Shown here piece after piece: positions 35,770 to 47,739 of a stretch of DNA of 64,000 nt. A model generated the notes under the pieces. The model saw only the letters and a list, made by a program, of their open reading frames with translations, made no database searches and was not told the origin of the DNA. A program made the position numbers and the translations under genes. The stretch spans positions 44,773,327-44,837,326 of the forward strand of contig CM049308.1 in NCBI GenBank assembly GCA_026874595.1, read 5' to 3'. The first letter of the stretch is position 1. Each line of letters starts with the position of its first letter. The DNA comes from Sipunculus nudus. Lineage: Eukaryota; Annelida; Sipuncula; Golfingiida; Sipunculidae.

Positions 35770-37211
35770 ATTAACTTATTATCTTTGAACTTACAGCATA
35801 TAGATTATTGTAACAATCTTATAAAAAGTGACCTTGACCTCTGACCACGTAACCTTAAAATCTACAGATTTCCTCACTTTGAGCAATTAAGCCATGTGTG
35901 AAAGATGGAAAGTTCGGGATGAAAAGTTTGATTTACAGAGCGTCTATAATCTTTTTAAAGATGTGGCTCCTGTGACCTTCAACTTTGATCTCTGGACCCT
36001 GAAAATCTAAATTAATTTATTTCAGTGGTGGGTCATTATTAAATCAAGTTTGAAGCCAATCTGTCTAGCCAAAGCAGAATTATCATCCATACACTAATTT
36101 GTGAATGGATGGGCCCTGTGACCTCGACCTTTGACCCTATGACCCCAAAATCGAACAGAATCTTCCCCTATTGCAGGTTAGCAATATCTTGAAGATGGAA
36201 GGTTTGCGATGAAAAGTTTGGCTTTAAATGCATACACATTCTTTTTAAAAAATGGGTGCTGATACCTTGACCTTAGACTGTTAGACCCAAAAATCAACAC
36301 GGTTCTTACTTTAGTGGTGAGCCATATGTAAGTTAAGTTTGAAACCAATATGTCAAACTAAACTAGAGTTACCATCTAATTTGTGAACAGATGACCCTGT
36401 GACCTTGACCTTTGACCTTGTGACCCAAAATTCATTTATGCTCTCCCCATACTTGCAAATCAGCTAAATGCGCAAGATGGATGTCTGGGATGAAAAGCTT
36501 GGCTTAAAATGCAACCATAATCTTTTTTAGATAAGGGAGTTTTGTGACCTTGACCTTTAACCATGTGACCAAAAGTCATGTAGGTTCTTGTTTAGGTGGT
36601 AGGCCATATGCTAGTCAAGTTTAAAATCCATGTGTCAATCCATCCTGGAGTTATTATCTGGGAACAAATTTGTGTGGATGGAGGGATGGACAGACAGACA
36701 AAAAGACAGACAGACAGGGTGATTTCTATAGGGCATCCACTTGTGATCATAAACAAACCAGGTTTTGGGACACTAGATGTATTCACAGCTTAGAAACTGA
36801 CATGATTGTTGTCATTTTATAGCAAAAAATAAAAACATATTCGTTAATATAACAAAAAATACAGGTGGTGCCACCACTTTTCGGGAACTGACAAAACTAG
36901 TCATGTTCAATATTCAAGGCAAGATTCGTGACAATCCATGCATTAATTATTAAAATATTGGAGGATTTGTATCAAGTTTTGTATTATTCTGGGGGGGGGG
37001 GGGTACTAAAAAGCCCTTAACTCGGAGGATATATGTCGCAGTTACCTATTTTCAGGTTTCAAAGGTTTCAGGTTTCAGGTTATTGACCTCCCTGAAAGGA
37101 GTTTCTAGGACCAGCAGTTACGATTTGTGCCCTGCTTACGGACGGCCGGACGGACGACAGACAAAGCGCCATTCCTATGCCTCAGTTGACTTACAGTCAG
37201 CTGAGCTAAAA
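35770..37211 (+). mobile_element. Pearl/HINE-like element with complete 3' end
   Basis: A row of about six cores (near 35830, 35968, 36117, 36266, 36393 and 36543) carries the TGACCTTGACC.TTGACC signature. These are followed by a CAGACAGA microsatellite (36690-36718), a GGTGGTGCCACC palindrome (36864-36875), a run of 13 G (about 36991), a GACGGCCGGACGGACGAC tract, and the terminal stem-loop CTCAGTTGACT-TAC-AGTCAGCTGAG followed by CTAAAA. No protein is encoded. Confidence 0.7.
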
Positions 37212-37229
37212 AATTGCACACACAGTCAA

Positions 37230-37235
<6 letters not shown>

Positions 37236-37284
<49 letters not shown>
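37236..37284. repeat. (TA)n microsatellite
   Basis: This TA tract separates the HINE-like 3' end from the 30-bp satellite. Confidence 0.93.
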
Positions 37285-37287
<3 letters not shown>

Positions 37288-40200
37288 CATTTACACACAT
37301 AATCAACATAAATAAAATATTTCACACACAAACAAATATATATATAAAACATTTCACACATCATCAAACATATATAAAACATTAACACACATAATCAAAA
37401 TATATAACATGTTTATACACAATAAAATATAAATAAAGCATTTCACACATAATCAAACATATATAAAACATTTAACACACAATCAACAATATATAAAACA
37501 TTTCACCACAATCAAACATTTATGAAACATTTCACACACAATCAAACATATATAAAACATTTCACACACAATCAAACATATATAAAACATTTCACACACA
37601 ATCAAACTTATATAAAACATTTCACACTAAATCAAACATATATTAAACATTTCACACACAATCAAACATATATAAACATTTCACACACAATCAAAAATAT
37701 ATAAAACATTTCACACACAATCAAACATAAATAAAATATTTCACACACAAACAAACATATATATAACATTTCACATGCACGCAATCAAACATATATAAAA
37801 CATTTCACACACAATCAAAAATATATAAAACATTTCACACACAATCAAACATATATTAAAAATTTCACACACAATCAAACATATATTAAACATTTCACAC
37901 ACAATCAAACATATATTAAACATTTCACACACAATCAAACTTATATAAAACATTTCACACTCAATCAAACATATATAAAACATTTCACACACAATCAAAA
38001 ATATATAAAACATTTCACACACAATCAAACATATATTAAACATTTCACACACAATCAAACTTATATAAACCATTTCACACACAATCAAACATATATTAAA
38101 CATTTCACAGACAATCAACATAAATAAAATATTTCACACACAAACAAATATATATAAAACGTTTCATCCACAATCAAACATATATAAAACATTTCACATG
38201 CACGCAATCAAACATATATAAAACATTTCACACATAATCAAACATATATTAAACATTTCACACAAAATCAAACATATATAAAACATTTCACTCACAATCA
38301 AACATTTAAAAAACATTTCACACACAATCAAACATATATAAAACATTTCACACACAATCAAACTTATATAAAACATTTCACATGCTCGCAATCAAACATA
38401 TATAAAACATTTCACAAACAATCAAACTTATATAAAACATTTCACACACGATCAAACTTATATAAAACATTTCACATGCACGCAATCAAACATATATAAA
38501 ACATTTCACACAAAAAAAAACTTATATGAAACATTTCACCCACAATCAAACATTTATAAAACATTTCACACACAATCAAACATATATAAAACATTTCACA
38601 TATAACCAAACATATATTAAACATTTCACACACAATCAAACATATATAAAACATTTCACACATTATCAAACATATATTAAACATTTCATACACAATCAAA
38701 AATATATAAAACGTTTCACCCACAATCAAACATATATAAAACATTTCACATGCACGCAATCAAACATATATAAAACATTTCACACACAATCAAAAATATA
38801 TAAAACATTTCACACACAATCAAACATATATAACACATTTCACACTAATTCAAACAAATAAAACATCTCACACGCAATCAAACATATATAAAACATTCCA
38901 CACACAATCAACAATATATTAAACATTTCACACACAATCAAACATATATAAAACATTTCACACACAATCATCAATATATAAAACATATCACACACAATCA
39001 AACTTATATAAAACATTTCAAACACAATCAAAATAAATAAAATATTTCACACACAAACAAATATATATAAAACGTTTCACCCACAATCAAACATATATAA
39101 AACATTTCACATGCTCGCAATCAAATATATATAAAACATTTCACACATAATCAAACATATATAAAACATTTCACACACAATCAACATAAATAAAATATTT
39201 CACACACAAACAAATATATATATAAAACGTTTCACCCACAATCAAACATATATAAAACATTTCACACACAATCAAACATATATAAAACATTTCACACACA
39301 ATCAAAAATATATAAAACATTTCACACACAATCAAACTTATATAAAACATTTCACACACAATCAACATATATAAAACATTTCACACACAATCAAAAATAT
39401 ATAAAACATTTCACACACAATCAAACTTATATAAAACGTTTCACCCACAATCAAACATATATAAAACATTTCACATGCACGCAATCAAACATATATAAAA
39501 CATTTCATACTTATTCAAACATATATAAAACATTTCACACAACAATCAAACATATATAAAACAATTCACATAAAATCAAACATATATAAAACATTTCACT
39601 CACAATCAAACATTTAAAAAACATTTCACACACAATCAAACATATATAAAACATTTCACACACAATCAAACTTATATAAAACATTTCACATGCTCGCAAT
39701 CAAACATATATAAAACATTTCACAAACAATCAAACTTTTATAAAACATTTCACACACAATCAAACTTATATAAAACATTTCACATGCACGCAATCAAACA
39801 TATATAAAACATTTCACACAAAAAAAAACTTATATGAAACATTTCACCCACAATCAAACATTTATAAAACATTTCACACACAATCAAACATATATAAAAC
39901 ATTTCACACATAACCAAACATATATTAAACATTTCACACACAATCAAACATATATAAAACATTTCACACATTATCAAACATATATTAAACATTTCATACA
40001 CAATCAAAAATATATAAAACGTTTCACCCACAATCAAACATATATAAAACATTTCACATGCACGCAATCAAACATATATAAAACATTTCACACACAATCA
40101 AAAATATATAAAACATTTCACACACAATCAAACATATATAACACATTTCACACTAATTCAAACATATAAAACATTCCACACGCAATCAAACATATATAAA

Positions 40201-40900
40201 ACATTCCACACACAATCAACAATATATTAAACATTTCACACACAATCAAACATATATAAAACATTTCACACACAATCATCAATATATAAAACATATCACA
40301 CACAATCAAACTTATATAAAACATTTCAAACACAATCAAAATAAATAAAATATTTCACACACAAACAAATATATATAAAACGTTTCACCCACAATCAAAC
40401 ATATATAAAACATTTCACATGCTCGCAATCAAATATATATAAAACATTTCACACATAATCAAACTTATATAAAATATTTCACACACAAACAAATATATAT
40501 ATAAAACGTTTCACCCACAATCAAACATATATAAAACATTTCACACACAATCAAACATATATAAAACATTTCACACACAATCAAAAATATATAAAACATT
40601 TCACACACAATCAAACTTATATAAAACATTTCACACACAATCAACATATATAAAACATTTCACACACAATCAAAAATATATAAAACATTTCACACACAAT
40701 CAAACTTATATAAAACGTTTCACCCACAATCAAACATATATAAAACATTTCACATGCACGCAATCAAACATATATAAAACATTTCATACTTATTCAAACA
40801 TATATAAAACATTTCACACAACAATCAAACATATATAAAACATTTCACACTTATTCAAACATATATAAAACATTTCACACAACAATCAAACATATACAGA
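37285..40900. repeat. 30-bp satellite, ~120 copies, with a 1.3-kb higher-order duplication
   Basis: The monomer is close to CATTTCACACACAATCAAAC plus ATATATAAAA. A block of about 1,300 bp (about 38190-39497) is repeated almost exactly at 39498-40780 with an offset of 1,308 bp, including rare variants such as CACATGCACGCAATC and a run of nine A. Frames on both strands (10-residue repeats) are artefacts. Confidence 0.95.
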
Positions 40901-41574
40901 TAACGTAAACAGATATTCTGGATCACATCAATTGTTACATATGGCTGTTTTGAAGTCGGTGTAGAAGACCATGAAGAGCCAATGCCAGACAGGTGTAACC
41001 GCGGGGAATGGAGCTCCCCTCACTGCATGCATATTAAAACAGTCTGTGAAAGAGTAACCAAGATAACCAAGGGTTTTATGTACATGGGAATAGCAATTAC
41101 ACGGAAATTTAGTTCAGGTTTGGAGTTAATTTATCATTTGCTTTGAACATTTTTATTTAATTTGGATTGTACAAATACGCGCTAATATGAGTTCTCACAT
41201 ATTTTTATCATTTATCTCTCAAAAGATATATAATATCTTCAAATATTAATAAAATAATCCCAGGTTAGGTGATTTTTTATAGCACCCATTTCATATTTAT
41301 TGTGATATTTAACACTGATTTAAGAATTAACTTTAAATGTTATCGGACATAAATCCCATCAATATGCCACAACTTATCATGAAACAATGTCTGAGAATGA
41401 TAACAATAAGGAGAATCGGAAATGCATTGGCCGAGGTATGCGCTCTTTACGCCCTTTCTAGTAATTTTATTGTTACTGTGCTATATTTCAATATTTTAGA
41501 GAATCAATATAAATGAATATTAAACCCTTAAGGGATTATAACAACTTTTTTTTGTTTACACCGAACGATGTTTC
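40901..41574. other. Unique DNA
   Basis: Nothing recognised. Confidence 0.5.
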
Positions 41575-42265
41575 TTTTGTGTGTTCCCGTTTTGGCGGTG
41601 TTCGTATCTCTGTATGTGTCTGTGTTCCCAATAAGGCGTCGTTCGTGTTTCTGTATGTGTCTGTGTTCCCGTTAAGGTGTCATTCGTGTCTCTGTATGTT
41701 TCAGTGTTCCCGTTTAAGCATCTTTCGTGCCTCTGTATGTGCTCTTGCCTCTGTATGTGTGTATTCCCGTTTAGGCGTCGTATGTGTATCTGTATGTGCG
41801 TGTGTTCCCGTTTAGGCGTCGCTCGTGTCTCTGTATGTGTGTGTGTTCCCGTTTAGGCGTCATTCGTGTCTCTGTATGTTTTTGTGTTCCCGTTTAAGCG
41901 TTGTCCGTGTCTCTATATGTGTGTGCGTAACCGTTTAGGCGCCGTTCGTGTCTCTGTATGCTCGTGTGTTACCGTTTGGGCGTCGTTCGTGTCTCTGTAT
42001 GTGTGTGCGTAACCGTTTAGGCGTCGTTCGTGTCTCTGTATGTGTGTGCGTAACCGTTTAGGCGCCGTTCGTGTCTCTGTATGTGTGTGCGTAACCGTTT
42101 AGGCGTCGCTCGTGTCTTTGTATGTGTGTGTGTTCCCGTTTAGGCGTCGCTCGTGTCTTTATATGTGTGCGTTAACGTTTTGGCGTCGCTCGTGTCTCCG
42201 TATATTTGTGTGTTCTCGTTTAGGCGTAGCTCGTGTCTCTACATGTATGTATGCGTGTGCTTTAA
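41575..42265. repeat. 41-bp GT-rich tandem repeat, ~17 copies
   Basis: The monomer contains CGTGTCTCTGTATGTGTGTG and CGTWACCGTTTAGGCGTCGT, a period of 41 bp with small indels. Frames here are artefacts. Confidence 0.92.
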
Positions 42266-43080
42266 ATGCAGGCTCCCATTACAATCATGTAACGTTAATC
42301 TCTTTTTTTTGCACATATGTTTGTCACAGGATGTTCAGCTCAATTTATTTTTATTTGGGAACACACATATAATATGATTTGAGCTGCCCCTAACTTTCAC
42401 CACCTCTAGTCATTACTGATCATGACTGTTCCCTTTGTCTCGTGGTTTTTGACGTCTGGCCGCAGTGCATGCTCAAAGCAACTGTATCAACCAAGACGGA
42501 TACTTAATACCCTCTGGCATGTGTCTATGGCCGATGAGCGCGATTGGCAGTGAGTTTATGTCAGATATAACACACGTAGGCATGCATGTATATATTGCGC
42601 GCCATTTTCCGGTCTGACCAATCTGGGGATGGGTCTGACCAATAACCGGTCGGATATTGGGTACCCATCTTGAGATGGGCCAGACCCAATATCCGATCAA
42701 AATCTATCCATGTATACATAGAGTTTTCAATAAAAAAAAGATGAAATAAATGCTCCCCTATGATCCCCGTATCATTCTGATTGTTTATTTTACTGATTCC
42801 CTGATCTACCGATAAACATCTTCAGATTTGCTAGATTTAATTGATGAGGATGGAGGATGCTGAAAGTTAGCAGGATGATGTGTGTTAGTACTGAAGTCTT
42901 ATTGATGTCACAGAGTGCAAAATACTTCCTTCTAAGGTTGAATTTAGATAACAATAATAGTATTCATTCGCAAAAACAAAGCAACGCTCCTCACTTCTAT
43001 TACATTTTCCCTATATATACCAAGAAGCATAGCTTTAGTTTTCCTGGCAGACCATATATGTAATATAGCCTAGCTGTATA
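42266..43080. other. Mostly unique DNA with a dyad-rich segment at 42590-42700
   Basis: 42652-42694 can fold into a long hairpin (GGATATTGGGT paired with ACCCAATATCC, with an ACCCATCTTGAGATGGG inner stem). It shares AGATGGGCCAGA with 57143. Otherwise no feature. Confidence 0.45.
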
Positions 43081-43362
43081 AAGGGCTGTTTCCATGTGCG
43101 CGTACATGCGTATATGCGTGAACTGGCAGACGTATATATATATATTTACAGTGGATCAAGCAGGCCTTCCACAAAAAGATAGTGAAATGACGTCATTTTA
43201 TCCTAAATCCCTGAGTTCACGCAGACTCTATGCGTGAAAATCGCTCCTGTGTCGATTTTCACGCATATTCGCTGACGAACACATGGAAACACCCCAGTTA
43301 CAAAATCATATGAGCGATTTTTCACGCATACACGCATATACGCGCACATGGAAACGCTGCTT
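43081..43362. mobile_element. Hairpin MITE (282 bp) with TTTCCATGTGCGCGT ends
   Basis: The left end AAGGGCTGTTTCCATGTGCG and the reverse complement of the right end (AAGCAGCGTTTCCATGTGCG) form inverted repeats that continue for about 40 bp through GTATATGCGTGAA. An inner perfect 12-bp stem (GCGTGAAAATCG, 43232-43243, with CGATTTTCACGC, 43253-43264) adds a second hairpin. It has no coding capacity. A TTAA at 43361 could be a target site, but the left side lacks it, so the superfamily is unknown. Confidence 0.7.
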
Positions 43363-45204
43363 AATGCTCATTTTACCTGATTACCCATGTTAATCGAGAG
43401 GTGAATTTTTCTTCAAGCTAACTGTAATTTAAATATTGATATCAAGTAGAAATGGTAGTGTTAAAACTGAACTAAGTTGTACAACTTTTGTGGGAAAGCG
43501 ATGTACTTGTCAAATAAAGAACTTGTAATGAAAAAAAGTAGGGTCGTGTACCACGAAAGCCAACAGGCGCCATAAAATCTGTTCAAGTAATTTAAAGGGT
43601 ACCCAATATCGTCGATTGTCCCGTAGGGCACACACCTTTCGGAAAATAACCTGCAAACGATAATATTTAAAATAGTTAATGCTGATTGATAATAGCAGTA
43701 GATGATCCCAAACTACCTGACGGCTGACCTTTTTACTCGATCGGTGTGTCAATATATCTCTTGTACATGTTATAAACCTCAGATTTAGTTATAACATCCA
43801 AGCGATTAAGTTAATAGTGTATACTAGTATACACGTATTTTAGTTTTATACATGTCTTTCTTTATATTTTATAACTACATTATATATCAACTTTCGGTAA
43901 TATTTATATAATTAGTAATTATGATCTTAATTGTTATATTCATATTTCCAATGCATTATCGGGTCATCAAATATTCTTTTGGAAAATTCAGCTTTCAGCA
44001 TTTATTATATATTTTAGGAAAATTGAAGATTGTTTTCTGGGGTCTATGGGGTTCAGGTTTCGCTAGTCAACGAGTATAATTACTGTCACAAGCGTGATCC
44101 AATATTAAACCTTTTCCATTTCATTAGCGACACCTGTCGGCGTTACTTAACATATAGGGTTTGGGGTAGTACACGTGTATGGGAATCAACGGCGGAAGCG
44201 GTTGTGTTGGCGGCCTGTTGTATTAAATTGACTTATTTTATCTTATATTGCACTTATAAATATTATAGCCTATGATGCGGGGCCGACCAGGGGAGGTTTA
44301 AAATTAATGTGAAAGGTGCTCGTCTCAGGCTATACATATTATGATACAAGTGGAAAAGGTGCACATTTACACAGACTACTATTGAAACTAACATCTATCA
44401 GCACAGTAGCAGGTTGCCAACTAAAACTGGTATGGTCCTTGACAAACCGTGAGAACCTGAACGAAATATCTTGTTAATGAAGAAAAGCTGTGTTTACATT
44501 TGACAGTCAATGCGGAGTGCGTTAAAAATAAAAAAGTTAATTAGGCTGCTCAAAAGTAGAGAAGTTGAACTTTTTATTCATGACATATGAATGTCCCATA
44601 TGCACAAAACAGTTCTTAATGTTCTTAAAATGTTTAAAAGAAACGTGGATATAAAAATATTTTGAACACTTTTTAAATGTTCCCTTATCCTGTTATAATT
44701 TGTCGGAAAATGTTTTTTTTATGAAAAAAATTCAAATTATTCAAAGAATGAATTCAAAGTATTTCTTTCATATCTACATTATTTTGACAGAGCTGTGAGT
44801 ATAATTAAAAGCTAAAAATACTTTTAATATAATTACATATTGGCCGAATGTTCCTTGGCCAGCTGCCATGGCAGGTTTCTTTACCAATCTGCAGTCTGTG
44901 AGTTTAATTTTGTTTTGTATTGTAATTGGGTCATTCCGGACAAATTATGAATTTTAGGGTAGCGACTTTTTATAAACAGAAGGCATCACCTATTAAGCTT
45001 TTTTGTACTTTACTATAATAATTAAGTATTTCTAAACATGGATAGAACATAAAATCATATCCACTAGGTTACGGATAAGAGAACCTGCGTGCTGCACATT
45101 AGAAAATCATGCTGATACTTGCACTTTCATTAACAGTTACGGCTGGTGTCCCTATTTCTGATATTACATCTTACTCTTAGTGTCACAAAAATATATCATA
45201 ATAC

Positions 45205-45216
<12 letters not shown>
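43363..45216. other. Unique intergenic DNA
   Basis: Short frames (43510-43752 minus, 44030-44275 plus) have no recognised domain. No repeat stands out. Confidence 0.45.

Positions 45217-45242
<26 letters not shown>
45217..45242. repeat. (TA)n microsatellite
   Basis: A TACA tract grades into TA immediately left of the LTR. Confidence 0.9.
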
Positions 45243-45982
45243 TGTTACAGGTATCTGTTTTGTTGTGCGCAGGAGTGTTACATGTGTCTGTTGACATTTT
45301 GATTCGTGTAGCGCAGGCATAGTTCGTTGCTATGGGAACCTCGCTTGTCGGACGCTGACCCGCGTGTGGGGTCTGTAGCATAGAGGCACAGCGTTCTTTG
45401 TTCTAGACTTTTCAGGTCTGTTCATGTGCGTGTGTATTGTTCTTTGGAATTTTCCATTTCTAGAATTTTCGGGTGAGAAGCTATAAATTAGGGGCTGTGT
45501 TTAGAGCCGGCAGAAAGGAAAAGACCAGCCAGCACTAAGAGTGTTACCTTCTCGTCAGTTTTGGGATTTTTCCGATAATTGCAGTGGTGTCAGATATTTA
45601 ACGGACTTAATACAGATTTAATACGGACTGTCTCCGGTTTGCCTTTGGATTATTACTATTTACGCGGATTATTAGTGTTAAAGGACTCTTGTTGAGCTGT
45701 GACAGTGGTGGTATCCAGACATCAAAGCCTAAGATCCGGACACTCTGGTACTGTACATTTTATTGTAATACTGTGTTATTGTATTGATTTAGTGTATTGT
45801 AATGTTAGGATTGTTCTAAGAATAATTTATAATTATTTGTTAACAAAAACCACTGACTTCTTTATTCCTTCCCCTAGACATTTCACGCAGCCTAGTGTTG
45901 CGTAATCTGATTTTTTTAATCTTCGTAACGGGATTTGTGCTGGTCATGATTACGTGATATGTTGTTATTAGGTTCCATAACA
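45243..45982 (+). mobile_element. Solo LTR-like element, family A copy 2 (740 bp)
   Basis: It starts TGTTACAGGTATC and ends GGTTCCATAACA. It is collinear with copy 1 (14450-15298) and, over both ends, with copy 3. Left flank ATAT and right flank ACAT match at 3 of 4 bases. A CTATAAATTAGGGGC promoter-like box lies at about 45482, and GTGACAGTGGTGGTATCCAG at about 45694. No protein is encoded. Confidence 0.72.
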
Positions 45983-46783
45983 ACATGTGGTGCCTTTAAG
46001 CCGCTACTTAATTTCCCGAGCTAAAAACGTTTTTTAATCTGCAAACTAACCTTTAAATATTAAATCTTTCTGTATACTAAGTTACCGGCCTCTACCTCTG
46101 AAAGCTAAACAGGTCGGAAATTGTTATCTAAATCCATATAACATATAATGAATTAAAACTTTTTATGGTACAAGGAGAGGGTTTCTGAAATCTACTAGTC
46201 CCAATACTATATACATATACCTTCTTTAGCACGAAGAACTATATCTTTCCGTCTTCATAGCCTGCATGGGAACTTGCGTGATTTGTTGATTAACATAGGG
46301 ATGTTACAGTTGAAATTGTTGTTTATTTCAATAAACATTTGTATATCACAATCATTATTTAATTAGGATTGGCCAGTCAACCAGAAAAAAACTGAAGCTT
46401 TGTGATCGCCGTCCGGCCTGCATGGGGAGCTTTAATTACCGACAGCTGGTACTTTTTACGGTGTATGCGTGGTGAAGAGCTACTCACATGGTTCACATAT
46501 TAACTCACAGACGATTTTTGTATCACTGTAAACTTCAAGGGCGTTCATTTTCGCAGTTTCAACTACCCGGCTAACGGCATTTAATATAAGGGAATTTGTC
46601 AAACCATGCCAAAACAAGGTTCGTTTTCACACGAAGCCTGTATAAGGTGAACTCCGAACATATATTCATTCTATTTTTGTTTATATATATGCATACTTTA
46701 TGGTAACAACAACCAGAGATGAATTTTTATAGTTGTTTTTTGCATAATTATCCTTCAACAAGTCAGTATGCTGTTCATACGCT
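45983..46783. other. Unique DNA; 46360-46650 comparatively complex
   Basis: No gene was recognised. The complex stretch lies about 12 kb upstream of the Pax1/9 exon and might be regulatory (inference). Confidence 0.4.
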
Positions 46784-46945
46784 GTCAATATTCTACCTTC
46801 AATGTGCCTATAGTGTAACCAGCTGTGAGCTACCGCTGTCAATATTCTACCTTCAATACGCCTATAGTGTAACCAGCTGTGAGCTACCGCTGTCAATATT
46901 CTACCTTCAATATGCCTATAGTGTAACCAGCTGTGAGCTACCGCT
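46784..46945. repeat. 54-bp tandem repeat, 3 copies
   Basis: The unit contains CTGTCAATATTCTACCTTCA and CCTATAGTGTAACCAGCTGT. A 125-codon minus frame across it is an artefact of the period. It is unrelated in sequence to the 54-bp intronic satellite. Confidence 0.9.
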
Positions 46946-47739
46946 TGCGGAGAAGTAGAAGCTGGTATACATCTAAGTGAAACTGTCAGGATTAGTGTGC
47001 GAGGAACTGCTGAGGAATTTATGAGTGAAAGAAAGTGTTTCTCTTTCTTTTTTTTCATTTTTTTTTTTCTTAAATAAATTTTATAAAATACAAATGCATA
47101 TTTAGGCTATTTTGAATATAATTTAAACATAATTTATGCATTTCAAATTAACCCTACAATATATTAAAACAGAAGACACCAGCAATGAAGAATTAATGCA
47201 ATATGATAATAATAACTCATAAAAGGGCTTATACGGTAATCCATATTTTCTAATGAAATAACTTCTTCCGTTGTCGCACCATATATTACGAATAATTATA
47301 TCATTCACTTGTGCTTCTAAAATTTGTTTTACATAAAGACACACGTATAATATAAATGTATAGTCTCTATAGGAAAAGAATATATATACACAGTTGAAAA
47401 TGATAGGCTTACATATATACTTTATATGTTGTTTTATGATAATGTTTCCTAATGGAACCAAGTAAATAAAAATTTAAAAACTAAAAGTAATTCTGTATTT
47501 CAGGCATTATGGTTCAAGTTTTGAAAAACATCTGGGTTTCAATAAATTGAAAGAATGAACGCATTTGTCGGATTATAGCGTAATTTTTGGACATGTATCA
47601 CAAACCTTCTCCAATGTTTTGTATAAGATATATACTATAGGTTCATATATAGGGAAATTATAATTCTTTTAAATAATTTGTTTTTTATTATTACACATGT
47701 CATTACAGAGGGTCCAAAAAAATCAAGTGTTGGGTTGGC
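46946..47739. other. Unique AT-rich DNA
   Basis: A 112-codon minus-strand frame (47123-47461) is AT-driven, and I see no domain in it. Confidence 0.45.

Noticed and set aside
37771-40647. Many 60-116-codon frames with Ile/Cys/Phe-rich 10-residue repeats resembling membrane segments
   Set aside because: These are frames through the 30-bp satellite. Hydrophobicity comes from the AT-rich monomer.
42661-42666. ACCCAT (minus ATGG followed by GT) as the Pax1/9 start exon
   Set aside because: It lies inside a palindromic repeat. A 6-bp match is expected many times by chance.
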